Source of the DNA: Pirellulaceae bacterium
Lineage (GTDB): Bacteria > Planctomycetota > Planctomycetia > Pirellulales > Pirellulaceae
Length of the DNA: 54,916 nt
Reading direction: 5' to 3'
Assembly (NCBI GenBank): GCA_016784735.1
Contig: JADHUC010000024.1
Span: 1 to 54,916, forward strand
Both the position numbers and the translations under genes were made by a program. Below the pieces are notes generated by a model that ran no database searches, was not told the origin of the DNA, and saw only the letters and a program-made list of their open reading frames with translations. How positions within the stretch are numbered: position 1 is the first letter of the stretch; the number at the start of each line of letters is the position of its first letter. This document shows positions 1-9,086 of the stretch, piece after piece.

Positions 1-2
1 GG

Positions 3-410
3 GCATATCGGCATTGGGGTGCAAAACACTTGAAGTCACTCGGGGTCCGGTGTTCGTTCAAGGGCGGTGACTATTGGATCTCCGTTCCGGGCGACCGAGA
101 CGTTCCATCACTCTTGCGGGAAGCGATTGGTGATCTGCGTCACCTCTCCAGGATCCATCATGTAACGCTTAACCTTAGCGGCACTAATGTCTCTGATGCC
201 GACCTGGAACAACTTGCGTCGATTGGTGGCTTGGACGAGTTGTATCTTTGCGCGTCTCAGGTTACGGAGCGAGGGATAAGGAGACTTGAGCGAGCACTGC
301 CAAACTGCAAGATTTCATGGGATCGGCCAACACCGCATGCCCGCACAGATCCGGCCTCCATGCCGGATACGCCTTCGGATTCACTTCCATCCGCCGATGT
401 GTCACAATGA
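3..410 (+). CDS. Leucine-rich-repeat-like protein, C-terminal part (5' truncated by window edge)
   Basis: The frame is open to the left edge, and the first in-window start is a TTG at 30 without a clear ribosome binding site. The gene therefore probably begins outside the window and only its end is seen. A repeat-like segment near the middle (VTLNLSGTNVSDADLEQL, then LDELYLCASQVTERGIRRL) has the spacing of the ribonuclease-inhibitor/cysteine-containing LRRs common in planctomycetes. After an ALPNCKI segment, typical of the end of such LRR runs, comes a Pro/Ser/Thr-rich tail. It is probably a protein-interaction module; no catalytic motif is visible. Confidence 0.6.
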   Translation, partial: AYRHWGAKHLKSLGVRCSFKGGDYWISVPGDRDVPSLLREAIGDLRHLSRIHHVTLNLSGTNVSDADLEQLASIGGLDELYLCASQVTERGIRRLERALPNCKISWDRPTPHARTDPASMPDTPSDSLPSADVSQ

Positions 411-499
411 ATCTTGGTTGCTCGACGCTGGTTGCCTCCATCCGGGGCGGCGTCGGGCATGCGAACCCGTTGGACGTGCAAAGCTGGTAACATAGAGAC

Positions 500-736
500 A
501 TGACCACTGTTCAAGAAATACTCGACGCAGCCCAGACCTTGCCTTCTGCCGAGCGAGCGCAATTGATTCACGCTTTGTGGCAATCCGTTTCGCCCGACGA
601 CTGGACACCCCCCAGCGATGAATGGATTGCTGAGACCCAACGCCGAAGCGAGGCTTACGATGCCGGACAAATGACCGCCTCCCCGTGGTCCGACGTTCGG
701 CAGCGGGCACGACGCAAGGCCGGACTTGATGATTGA
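500..736 (+). CDS. Antitoxin, putative addiction-module component family
   Basis: This 78-residue acidic protein has the layout of the small 'putative addiction module component' antitoxins (PF09720/TIGR02574 family). An N-terminal helix (MTTVQEILDAAQTLPSAER) is followed by a segment with W47 and W55, EWIAETQRRSEAY (a conserved EW...E.RR pattern), then a basic tail. Its stop overlaps the start of a RelE/ParE-like toxin, the usual antitoxin-first operon order. In this family the antitoxin neutralises the toxin and usually autoregulates; no operator is recognisable here. Family call is from residue pattern only. Confidence 0.8.
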   Translation: MTTVQEILDAAQTLPSAERAQLIHALWQSVSPDDWTPPSDEWIAETQRRSEAYDAGQMTASPWSDVRQRARRKAGLDD

Positions 737-1019
737 CCTTGTCGTCTGCTCTGTTGCTGAGGCTGAATACGCCGACGCTTTGTGCTGGTACGCCGAGCGG
801 AGTGTTTCGGCTGCCGAACGGTTTGATGCGGAATTCGATCAGGCTATGCAAACGATCGCCTCTGATCCTGAGCGGTTTCCGAAGTACGACGATCGCCACC
901 ACTATTACTTGATGCGTCACTTCCCGTATCAAATCATTTATCGACAGCATCAAGACCACTGGGTGGTCATTGCGGTTGCGCACACAGCACGGAAGCCAAA
1001 CTATTGGTCAGGAAGGTAG
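729..1019 (+). CDS. RelE/ParE-family toxin
   Basis: This roughly 96-residue protein has the RelE/ParE fold signature. It shows an N-terminal strand (IDLVVCSVAEAEYADALCWY), a helix containing AERFDAEFDQAM, SDPERFPKYDD, then the core R-FPYQIIYR and a C-terminal strand VVIAVAHTARKPNYW. The R..PY.I.YR and H..R.P.YW motifs are hallmarks of the ParE/RelE plasmid-stabilisation family (PF05016). The ATG at 729 overlaps the antitoxin stop by 8 bases, which suggests translational coupling; a TTG three bases upstream is an alternative start. ParE-like members poison gyrase and RelE-like members cleave mRNA; the sequence does not decide between them. Confidence 0.85.
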   Translation: MIDLVVCSVAEAEYADALCWYAERSVSAAERFDAEFDQAMQTIASDPERFPKYDDRHHYYLMRHFPYQIIYRQHQDHWVVIAVAHTARKPNYWSGR

Positions 1020-1116
1020 TCCGTTGGCGTCCAACAAGGCACGGCCGCAGAGCGGAGTCACCTTCGGCGTAGTGCAACGGGCGGCGGCGTAATACAATCA
1101 ACCGTAGTTCAACCGT

Positions 1117-1302
1117 TTACTCCTTCGGCACGGGCGGTGACGGCCGTGCTAACCGCTGCCCGCGGACCGTCCCGCCGATAATCACCCGCGCCGATTCCCA
1201 CATCCCGCACGCAATCGCCAGACGTTCCGCGGGGGTCTTGTTGCGCATAATCTCGACCATCATCGGGTCCATCATTTCGACGACTGTTTGCCTTGAAGTC
1301 AT
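1117..1302 (-). CDS. Small hypothetical protein, possibly a truncated Rv0078B-related antitoxin-like protein
   Basis: The segment EMMDPMMVEIMRNKTPAERLAIACGMWESAR resembles a short planctomycete protein family I recall as 'Rv0078B-related antitoxin' (MVE.LR.KTPAERL.IA..MW..AR). Family members usually end in a HP.W...Q...EVARR.SHG motif. Here the C-terminus reads GQRLARPSPPVPKE instead, so the tail is missing or out of frame. The start could be the Met at 1302, at 1275, or further upstream. It lies just after the RelE/ParE pair, on the opposite strand. It may be functional, but decay is at least as likely. Confidence 0.4.
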   Translation of the reverse strand: MTSRQTVVEMMDPMMVEIMRNKTPAERLAIACGMWESARVIIGGTVRGQRLARPSPPVPKE

Positions 1303-1368
1303 TCTTTCGGCTCTAGTCATTCTTCGAGGGGTTCGCCCGGCAGGCGTTTTTGCCGTCGGGCAACGCAC

Positions 1369-1900
1369 CAGTTTCCGTCATACCGTCATACGGCACGCAG
1401 TTTACGATTCGCAGCACGGGTCGACAAGCACTGATCGGAGGCGTTCAGACGAGACATTCACTTCTCAATCTGCAGATCCTACTGCAGCTTGCGTTCCAAC
1501 TTGCGGCAGGTGTTGATCGGGTGGCACGCGGTCGTCGCGCAATGACGGGTTTCGGTGGTACCGAAACGACAACGCTGGCCCCTGCGCCGAACGGCCGATC
1601 CGGCTTCTTGGTCCCATTTGCATCCGCCTCCTCGGCGCGGTAGGGTGACGTTTACGACATACGGTTCGGGCCCTTCGCTCGGGCGTCACCTAACTTCGCG
1701 ACGCGCCATGATCCCGCGATTGCTACACTGGAATGGAAAAATACACCATCACGAACGACGAGACCTCGTGAAGACCGTCCTACTCACCAATCTCTGCGAT
1801 GGCCAGAAGAGAGACCTGACCATCTGCCCTCTTTTCGTCGCCCTTTGAACTGAAAGATCCGGTTCCTCCCCGTGACACCCGTTGCTGGAGAATGACTCTT
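1369..1900. other. Non-coding stretch without convincing genes
   Basis: Open frames exist on both strands but none has coherent protein character or a ribosome binding site. One small perfect hairpin is visible (8-bp arms at 1549-1556 and 1560-1567, 3-base loop). A GGAG at 1887-1890 serves the next gene. Confidence 0.5.
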
Positions 1901-4183
1901 ATGCAAATCCCAACCACATTCAGGTCGGCGGCGTCTGGTTTGTTGCTTTGGTCTGCCTGCGCTGCCTCCTCGCTCCTGCCCGCAACCCTCGCGGCGGATG
2001 ATCCTCAAATCCCGTCTCTCGCCTGGACGCCGCGATCGGATTGGCTGAACGTCAAAGATGCGGGTGCCGCGGGGGACGGCAAAACGGACGACACCGCCGC
2101 GATTCAGAAAGCGCTCGAAACAATCGAGGCCGGTTCGACTCTCTACCTGCCGCCGGGCAATTACCGCGTCACCCAGACCGTGCGTCTCAACGGCCCGCTG
2201 ATCGGCGTCTCCGTCATTGGCCACGGGCGCGACACCACGCTGGTCTGGGACGGCGAGGCGGGCGGCAAGCTGTTCGCCGATGACGGGGTCGCCTACGCGC
2301 GTTATACCGGCATTCAGTTTGACGGCCGCGGCAAAGCTGCGGTCGGGTTTCATCATGACTCGCACAAGCGATTCGAAACGGAGGTGCGTCATGTTCACCT
2401 GGCGTTCCGCAACTTCACGGACGCCGCCGTGCTGGCCGAACCCCGCGACCGCTATGCGCTGGCGGAAACCGAGTTCAACAACTGCCTGTTCGAAGACTGC
2501 GGCCGTGGCGTCGTGTTCGTGAGTTTCAACGATTACAACTACACCTTCGACGGGTGTGAGTTCCGGCGCTGCGGCGTGGCGATTGATTGCAGTCATGGCA
2601 ATTTCTATGCGCGCAACACACACTTCGTTGGCAGCCGCGAGGTCGATATCCGTTCGCGTCCCGAACACGGCTCTTCGGTTCGGCGTTGCACTAGCGTGGG
2701 CTCGCGACAGTTTCTTGTGCACCACAACGGGGTGTCGCCGATGACGGTCCAGGACTGCCACGTGGATGGCTGGACGAATCCCGACGGGGCCGTTGTGCTC
2801 AGCAGCGCCCCCGTGGTGATGTTTGACTGCGCGTTCACAGGTGGCCCGGCCGGCCAGCCGCCGGTAAACATCAGAGCCGGGAACCAGAGGCTGGTGGTCA
2901 GCGAAAACCGGGTGACCGGTGCACCGCACGTGATCCGACCCGCGCATACGGGGCGAGTCTACGCGGTGCCCGCAGGCGTGCGGCGCGGCTCGTTGACGTC
3001 GGCTTCGCAGCGTTTTCTACGGTCCGAGGCAGAAGTTCCGGGACGCGTTTTCGACGCGAAGACCGACTTTGGCGCCAAAGGCGACGGCCGCTCGGACGAC
3101 ACCGCTGCGATCCAGCGAACCATCGACGCCGCGCGGGAGCATGGCGCTGGTGCCATCGCCTACCTGCCGACCGGGCGCTACAACATCCGCGAAACGCTCC
3201 ACATCACGGGCAGCGATTTCTACGTGGGCGGAACCGGTTTCCGCACTTCGCTGGTCTGGCGCGGAGCCGAAGGCGGAACGATGATCCACGTTCGCAATCC
3301 TCAGGGCGTGACGCTCGAAAATATCGCGGTCGGAAACCACGACGCGGGTCAGATGAAAAACGCCATTGATGTCCTCCAGACCGGAAGCGACCGGCCCAGC
3401 CGAATGACCTACGACGGCGTCTTCGCTTATGGGATGTATCAGAAGCGGCCCGAGGTCAAGGGCTTCCATTTCCGCGGGCTCACCGAACACGACACGGTCG
3501 TCACGCCCCACGTGCAGGGCAATCTGCGATTTACCGACAGTGCGCGAGCAACCGTGCTGCTCAACTGTTCCTACGAAGGCTCGATCATCGTCGAAGGCCG
3601 GGATTCGCGTCGAGGCGGCTTGCTGGGCTCGATGACGCGGCTGGCGACCATCACCACGCACGGGCTGTATCTGCGCGACAACCATAGCATCGTCATGAGC
3701 GATTTCTATGTGGAGCAGGCGATGGACGGAATTGTGCTGGAGGGCCAGGCCGACCAGGCGCCGGGCCGGGCCACGATCCAGGGTGCGAAGGTCGATTTCA
3801 CTCACGGCGGGAAAGGCCAGGATGGAATGGTGCTCGACAGCCGCAACTATCATGGTGAGGTGTTTTTCGGCCCCAATCAGTTCTACGCCAGTCTGCCCCG
3901 CGTCCCGATCCGGCACACGGGCGAGGCCGAACTCGACCTGTTCCTCTGGGCCAACTCCTTCTATCGGACTCACCTGGAGGTCGAGTCCAAGGGGCGCCTG
4001 CGCGTGCACCGCATCGCCAACCACGGCGTGGCCATCGACGACAAAGACAAGTCTCTCTCCCACGAGAACCGCGCCGAAGACAATCTCCCTGCCAGCGAGT
4101 TCCACCGACTCGCACCGGCCCTGGACGACCTAAGACGGCTGGGCGAAGTCGATCTGGCACTCAACCATTCAGACGCCAATTAA
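1901..4183 (+). CDS. Secreted protein with two pectate-lyase-superfamily (right-handed beta-helix) domains
   Basis: A Sec signal peptide (to about ATLAAD) is followed by two tandem parallel beta-helix domains. Each opens with the diagnostic pectate_lyase_3 (PF12708) start: NVKDAGAAGDGKTDDTAAIQ near residue 50 and AKTDFGAKGDGRSDDTAAIQ near 390. Both continue into strand-turn repeats with YLPPGNYRV or YLPTGRYNI. This fold occurs in polysaccharide lyases, GH28/GH55 hydrolases and epimerases; no catalytic set can be assigned. ATG 1901 is preferred because GGAG at 1887-1890 is 10 bases away, while the in-frame ATG at 1892 is only 1 base from it. A ceramidase-like gene follows after 18 bases, probably in the same transcript. 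Confidence 0.85.
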   Translation: MQIPTTFRSAASGLLLWSACAASSLLPATLAADDPQIPSLAWTPRSDWLNVKDAGAAGDGKTDDTAAIQKALETIEAGSTLYLPPGNYRVTQTVRLNGPLIGVSVIGHGRDTTLVWDGEAGGKLFADDGVAYARYTGIQFDGRGKAAVGFHHDSHKRFETEVRHVHLAFRNFTDAAVLAEPRDRYALAETEFNNCLFEDCGRGVVFVSFNDYNYTFDGCEFRRCGVAIDCSHGNFYARNTHFVGSREVDIRSRPEHGSSVRRCTSVGSRQFLVHHNGVSPMTVQDCHVDGWTNPDGAVVLSSAPVVMFDCAFTGGPAGQPPVNIRAGNQRLVVSENRVTGAPHVIRPAHTGRVYAVPAGVRRGSLTSASQRFLRSEAEVPGRVFDAKTDFGAKGDGRSDDTAAIQRTIDAAREHGAGAIAYLPTGRYNIRETLHITGSDFYVGGTGFRTSLVWRGAEGGTMIHVRNPQGVTLENIAVGNHDAGQMKNAIDVLQTGSDRPSRMTYDGVFAYGMYQKRPEVKGFHFRGLTEHDTVVTPHVQGNLRFTDSARATVLLNCSYEGSIIVEGRDSRRGGLLGSMTRLATITTHGLYLRDNHSIVMSDFYVEQAMDGIVLEGQADQAPGRATIQGAKVDFTHGGKGQDGMVLDSRNYHGEVFFGPNQFYASLPRVPIRHTGEAELDLFLWANSFYRTHLEVESKGRLRVHRIANHGVAIDDKDKSLSHENRAEDNLPASEFHRLAPALDDLRRLGEVDLALNHSDAN

Positions 4184-4201
4184 GCTGAAGGATCAGTAAC
4201 C

Positions 4202-5656
4202 ATGAAGCACTCCTCAATCCTCCGAGTTCAAACTCTCGTCGGCGTGCTGAGCCTAGCAGCGTTATCCGCAGTAGCCCAGGATGACCTCGGCTTTCGCGCC
4301 GGCACGGCGGTTGTCGATATCTCACCCGACGTCTTTCCAATCCAACTGCGCTCGGGGCCGTCCCATTACGTCCACGATCCGTTCCATGTCCGCGCCATCG
4401 CCTTCGAAAACGGCAAGGGCCGCACGGTCATCGCGCTCGTGGACGCGATCGGCGTCGGACGCGAAACTTGCGACGAAGCAAAGGCCATGGTCGCGGAGAA
4501 AACTGGGTGGAAACCCGCGGAACTGCTGGTGTGTGCCACTCACACCCACACCGCCCCCAAAGGTGGAGACACTACGCCGGGTAGGATCGCCTATGAAGAA
4601 AAACGCTCGGGCGGCATCGTGCAGGCCCTGACCGGAGCCATCGAATCGCTCGAACCGGCCAAGGTGGGATTCGCGTCGGACGAAGAGCCTAGCGAGGTCT
4701 GCAACCGCCGCTGGTTCTTGAAACCGGGCACGATGGCTCCAAACCCGTTTGGCGAGCTGGATCAGGTGAGAACGAATGCGCCGCGCGACAACCTGCTCAA
4801 GCCTGCCGGGCCGACCGACCCGGAGGTCTGCGTAGTAGATGTTCGCACGCGTCGAGGCAAAGCGTTAGGGCTGATCGCCAATTACGCGCTGCACTACGTG
4901 GGCGGCATCCCGAAGGTGAAAGAGGATGATGGGAAAATCGTGGGCATGGCGTCGGCCGATTACTTTGGCGAATTCGCGCGAATCATGCCTTATCGCGTCG
5001 GCGGTGCCAATCCGCCGGACAATTTCGTCGCCATGATGACCAACGGCGCCAGTGGCGATGTCAACAACATTGATTTCTACCAGAAACGGGCGCCGCGAGC
5101 TCCATTCGAACAGGTCCGAGTCGTCGCCACCAAGACGGCCGATTCCGCCTGGCGGGCCGTGAAGAAGATCGAGGAATACGACGAAAACCCAATGGTAGCC
5201 ACGCGACAACGCGAGGTGACATTGAAATACCGGAAAACGACCGAAGCCGAAGTCGAACGTGCTCGGAGGATACTGGAATTACCCCGCAAGGAACGCGAGA
5301 AGCTGAACCATCGAGCCGCGCAGTACGCCAACAACACTATGCGCTTTGCCGACCCGGAACACCCCGAAACGGAAACCGTCATCGTCCAAGCCATTCGCAT
5401 TGGCGATCAGGCCATCGTTTCCACGCCGTTCGAGGTGCTGGTTGAGATCGGGCTTGAGATCAAACAAAGGAGCCCGTTTCCGCACACGTTTCTGATCGAG
5501 CTGGCCAACGGTGGCTACGGTTATCTGCCTCCTCCCCATCAGCACGAACTCGGTGGTTACGAAACCTGGCTCGGCACATCCCGGTTTGAAAAGGATTCGT
5601 CCGTCATCCTCACCCGCAACCTGCTGGAGATGCTGGAGGAGTTGAAGACGCTCTAA
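4202..5656 (+). CDS. Secreted neutral/alkaline ceramidase-like hydrolase
   Basis: This 484-residue protein has a signal peptide ending near AVAQDD. The core is of the neutral/alkaline non-lysosomal ceramidase N-terminal type (PF04734): FRAGTAVVDISPDVFP, the zinc-ligand-like motif CATHTHTAP near residue 115, NYALHYVGG, and TNGASGDVNNIDF. True ceramidases hydrolyse the amide bond of ceramide. Planctomycete genomes carry many shorter homologues of this domain next to carbohydrate genes, and their substrate is unknown. It lies 18 bases after the double beta-helix gene and 55 before the DUF4838 gene, all on the same strand. A second family member is at 48180-49925. Confidence 0.85.
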   Translation: MKHSSILRVQTLVGVLSLAALSAVAQDDLGFRAGTAVVDISPDVFPIQLRSGPSHYVHDPFHVRAIAFENGKGRTVIALVDAIGVGRETCDEAKAMVAEKTGWKPAELLVCATHTHTAPKGGDTTPGRIAYEEKRSGGIVQALTGAIESLEPAKVGFASDEEPSEVCNRRWFLKPGTMAPNPFGELDQVRTNAPRDNLLKPAGPTDPEVCVVDVRTRRGKALGLIANYALHYVGGIPKVKEDDGKIVGMASADYFGEFARIMPYRVGGANPPDNFVAMMTNGASGDVNNIDFYQKRAPRAPFEQVRVVATKTADSAWRAVKKIEEYDENPMVATRQREVTLKYRKTTEAEVERARRILELPRKEREKLNHRAAQYANNTMRFADPEHPETETVIVQAIRIGDQAIVSTPFEVLVEIGLEIKQRSPFPHTFLIELANGGYGYLPPPHQHELGGYETWLGTSRFEKDSSVILTRNLLEMLEELKTL

Positions 5657-5711
5657 CGTCTGGTGATCCGACCAGAAGGGCCGTCACACCATTCCTCCTA
5701 CGAAAACCATT

Positions 5712-8700
5712 ATGAAAACCATCCCGATCACTATCCTCTTCGGCCTCTGCCTCTCGGTGGTTCAAGTCTTCGCCACGGAGTCACTCCTTGTCAAAGACGG
5801 CCAACCCCGCGCCGAGATCGTCATCGCCGAACAGCCGCCGCGCACGACTCGGCTGGCGGCTGCTGATCTGCAAACTTACGTCGAAAAGATATCGGGCGCG
5901 AAATTGCCGATCGCGACGGAGCCGAGCGAAGATGTGCCGGTCCAAATCTACGTCGGCGAAAGTAAGCACGCTGAAAAATTGGGCATCACCGCCGAAGGGC
6001 TGAAGTACGGCGCTTACCGGATCGTCTCGGGCGACAACTGGCTCGTCCTGGTTGGCGATGACATGGACTTCGTGCCCATCGAGCCGTGGCCGCGGAGTAA
6101 CAACGACATCGTCAGCGGCAAGATGCAGAAGGCGTGGAACGAGATCACCGGCGAACACTGGGGGTACACGCATTCGCAACTTCGCAAGCACTACACCGGC
6201 GCCACCGGACTGTTCGGGACGCCGAACGAGCAACATGTCGATAAAGACGGCAACGTGAATGTCTGGGGTTTCGACGAGCGCGGGTCGTTCAACGCGGTCT
6301 GTGGGTTTCTTCGGAGCCTCGGGGTGCGCTGGTATCTGCCGGGCGAACTGGGCGAAATCGTGCCTGATATGGAAACTATCCCTATGCCGAAGATCGACCA
6401 GACGGTACGGCCGGATTTTCCGCTGCGGACAATTAACTTTCGTTTCGGCGTTTATGGGCGTGACGCGGCAATGTGGGCCATGCGGCTGGGCGTGCGCCAG
6501 CCCTACGGCCGGCAAGCTGCGCACGGGCTGCATCACATGACGCGTAACGAGCACACGCTGACGAATCATCCCGAGTGGTTCGCGCTTTACGGTGGTAAAC
6601 GGCATACGCAGGTCGGGCAGCGACTCAACCAGTTGTGCTATTCGAACGAGAAACTGCTGCAGGAAACCGTTCGCTTTGTCCGGGCACAATTCGATCATTT
6701 CGACATGGACGTGGTCTCGGTCATGCCGCCGGACGGTTACACGGCGATCTGCCAGTGCGATTTGTGCGAAGGCAAGGACACTCCGGATCGTGGCTATCGC
6801 GGCGCGTTTTCCGATTATGTCTGGGAATTCGTCAACCATGTGGCGAAGGAAGTGAGCAAGACTCACCCCGACAGGATGATCTCCAACTGCGCCTACGGAA
6901 CCTACACACAGCCTCCGCAGAACACCGTCAAGTTGGAGCCCAATGTGCAAGTCATCATCGTGGGCGGTCGCCGGCCCACCAGCGAAGCGCGGGACGAAAT
7001 ACGCCAACTGCGCAAGGACTGGACCGCGAAGACCGACAACCCGATCGTCGTCTTCGAGAATTATCCCTTTACTGGTCGCGGTTTCTATCTGCCCGCCTAT
7101 ATTCCGCGCGTGATGGGCGAGAGCATCAATGCGACCAAGGGCGTTTCGCGCGGCGAAGATATCTGGCTCACGATGGACTTTGGCGAGAACGCCATCGGCT
7201 ACAACCACTTCCTCGTCTACTTCACGGCGCGGATGTACTGGGGCGGCAAGCAGCAGGACGTTGTGCCAATGTTCGATGAATACTGCCGACTCTTCTACGG
7301 GCCGGCCGAGAACGAGATGCGGGCGTTTTTCCGGTACTGCGAAGACAATTGGCACGAGATGGAAAAGGACAAGGCGAAGGCCGACCGCGCGCTCGAGCTG
7401 TTTGCCGCGGCAAAGAAGAAAGTGACGTACGATGGCCTTCCAAGGCCGTCGAAAGAGCAAGACGCGGACTTAGCGACGGCCTTGGAAGGCCATCGTACGA
7501 GTTCGATTTACGCCAAGCGTCTCGCGCTGATCGACAACTACCTGAACGGCCTGCGGCGAAAGACCAGACAACTCGGCCAGAAACGCGGCCCCGTGCCGCG
7601 GTTGCGTCTGGTGGGCGAGACGCGGAGCGAGATTGTCATCGACGGAAAGCTGGACGACGAGGCGTGGGAAAAGTGCCCCATCGCCGCCACCGGCCGCCTG
7701 CGCGAATTGCAGACCGGCCGCCGACCGATTTTTGGCACCAGCTTCAAGACGGCGTGGCGCGGCGGCAATCTCTACTTCGCCATCCGCTGCGAGGAGCACA
7801 CGGGCGAGAAGCTCAACATCGCCACAACGAAAATGGGCGATCAAGCTATGTGGTATGGTGACGCGGTGGAGATTCTGCTCGACACCGAATCGCACAGCTA
7901 TTATCAGATCGTGGTCAATCCGTCCGGCGCGCGTATCGACCTGGATCGCGGCGCGGACAGAAGCAACTGGAACCGCTGGGATTCGAAGGCCGAAGTGGCG
8001 ACGCAGGTGGCCGACGATTCCTGGACGATTGAGATCCGCATTCCGGTGGTGCAGGATGAAAACGACCCGCTGCACCTGGTCATCGGCCGCAAGCCGACAC
8101 AAAGTCTGCCATGGCACGTCAATCTATGCCGCCAGCGCATCCGCGAGAACGGCACGGAGTATTCCGCCTTTTCGCCGACGGGAACGAAAGGCTTCCACGA
8201 GCTGATGAAGTTCGCGCACTTTTACGACGGACGTTCCCACACGTTCGATGCCGACCCAACCGTCACCGACTACCTGATCGCCGAACGCGCCGCCAACGAA
8301 CTCGTGCGAGAACGTAAACTGGATGAAGCCCTCGCCGCGTACTTGGCCCTCGCAGCCGGGGACAACGTGAACGAATACCAGAATTCCGCCGCCCTCGAAC
8401 AAGCCGCGCTTTGCGCCCGCAGTCTGCAGGACTATGACCGCGCCACGCAGCTCGCTGACCAAATCCCAATCGAAGCCGTAGCCGGCGCCGTGCGCATGCA
8501 AAATCTACTCGCCCAGCGCAAGTGGAACGAGCTGATCGAGCAATATGGCAACGAAGATTTTACGCAGTGGCCGTTCTGGAAAGCTGGTGAAGCCCATCAC
8601 TATCGCGGGCGCGCTTTCAGTGTCACCGGCCGTGGCAGAGAAGCTGAGGCCGACTTGGAGAAGGCATTGGAGTTGACGACGGACTCTCGCGCGCGGATGG

Positions 8701-9086
8701 ACATCTGGCTGGTGTTCGGAGAGAATCGTGAGCACAACCTGAAGGATGACGCCGCTGCGCTGGAAGCCTATCAACAGATCGCCGAAGCGTCGAAAAGCAC
8801 GGGAAGTGCCACGTATTACCGGGGGATTCAGTGCGCGGCGCGAATGCTGCGCAAGGCCGGAGAATTCGAGAAGGCCCTGGCCACCTTACGAAAAGTCGAC
8901 ATCGCCAAACTACGCGGCCACTGGAATGGTTCCATGCTGTTGGCCCTCGGTGAGACGCTGAAAGCCGCTGGCCAGAACGACGAAGCCTTGGCTGCCTACC
9001 AGGAAGTCCTGGCCGACGACACGGTCATCCCTCAACACCGGGAAGCGGCGCAAAAGGCGATCCAAATGATGAAAGCAAGTGAGTAG
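5712..9086 (+). CDS. Large secreted DUF4838 / CBM9-like / TPR protein
   Basis: This 1124-residue protein begins with a signal peptide (MKTIPITILFGLCLSVVQVFA). Residues about 25-140 resemble the alpha-glucuronidase N-terminal domain that precedes DUF4838 (RLAAADLQTYVEKISGA.LPI). DUF4838-like sequence follows to about 560 (GFLRSLGVRWYLPGELGE; VSVMPPDGYTAICQCDLCEG). Residues 630-840 form a CBM9-like domain (IVIDGKLDDEAW, GDAVEILLDT). The C-terminal 280 residues are TPR-like helices (LDEALAAYLALA, NDEALAAYQEVL). Residues 573-596 are encoded by a 72-bp palindromic repeat inserted in frame between the DUF4838 and CBM9 parts. The stop codon TAG is the GTAG head of another palindromic element. Probably a secreted glycoside hydrolase-like enzyme; activity not assigned. 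Confidence 0.85.
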   Translation: MKTIPITILFGLCLSVVQVFATESLLVKDGQPRAEIVIAEQPPRTTRLAAADLQTYVEKISGAKLPIATEPSEDVPVQIYVGESKHAEKLGITAEGLKYGAYRIVSGDNWLVLVGDDMDFVPIEPWPRSNNDIVSGKMQKAWNEITGEHWGYTHSQLRKHYTGATGLFGTPNEQHVDKDGNVNVWGFDERGSFNAVCGFLRSLGVRWYLPGELGEIVPDMETIPMPKIDQTVRPDFPLRTINFRFGVYGRDAAMWAMRLGVRQPYGRQAAHGLHHMTRNEHTLTNHPEWFALYGGKRHTQVGQRLNQLCYSNEKLLQETVRFVRAQFDHFDMDVVSVMPPDGYTAICQCDLCEGKDTPDRGYRGAFSDYVWEFVNHVAKEVSKTHPDRMISNCAYGTYTQPPQNTVKLEPNVQVIIVGGRRPTSEARDEIRQLRKDWTAKTDNPIVVFENYPFTGRGFYLPAYIPRVMGESINATKGVSRGEDIWLTMDFGENAIGYNHFLVYFTARMYWGGKQQDVVPMFDEYCRLFYGPAENEMRAFFRYCEDNWHEMEKDKAKADRALELFAAAKKKVTYDGLPRPSKEQDADLATALEGHRTSSIYAKRLALIDNYLNGLRRKTRQLGQKRGPVPRLRLVGETRSEIVIDGKLDDEAWEKCPIAATGRLRELQTGRRPIFGTSFKTAWRGGNLYFAIRCEEHTGEKLNIATTKMGDQAMWYGDAVEILLDTESHSYYQIVVNPSGARIDLDRGADRSNWNRWDSKAEVATQVADDSWTIEIRIPVVQDENDPLHLVIGRKPTQSLPWHVNLCRQRIRENGTEYSAFSPTGTKGFHELMKFAHFYDGRSHTFDADPTVTDYLIAERAANELVRERKLDEALAAYLALAAGDNVNEYQNSAALEQAALCARSLQDYDRATQLADQIPIEAVAGAVRMQNLLAQRKWNELIEQYGNEDFTQWPFWKAGEAHHYRGRAFSVTGRGREAEADLEKALELTTDSRARMDIWLVFGENREHNLKDDAAALEAYQQIAEASKSTGSATYYRGIQCAARMLRKAGEFEKALATLRKVDIAKLRGHWNGSMLLALGETLKAAGQNDEALAAYQEVLADDTVIPQHREAAQKAIQMMKASE
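7426..7499. repeat. In-frame palindromic element (REP/BIME-like), copy A
   Basis: Perfect 26-bp inverted arms (7426-7451 and 7474-7499) surround a 22-base centre. The core from GTAC to GTAC is 72 bp (7427-7498), exactly 24 codons. Each arm folds on itself after its GTAC head (GATGGCCTT/AAGGCCGTC, one G-T pair, CC loop). It is read through as YDGLPRPSK...LEGHRT in the DUF4838 protein. The same element type occurs in frame at 24447-24518. Confidence 0.9.

Noticed and set aside
1020..1116. Possible tRNA or attachment site after the toxin gene
   Set aside because: No cloverleaf or flanking direct repeat could be formed from the sequence.
1784..2947. Minus-strand open frame opposite the beta-helix gene
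   Set aside because: Antisense to two recognisable pectate-lyase-superfamily motifs; no ribosome binding site or family signature.
5781..7460. Long minus-strand open frame of 559 codons
   Set aside because: It is antisense to the DUF4838 gene, lacks domain-like sequence and is rich in Arg/Val/His typical of shadow frames in GC-rich DNA.
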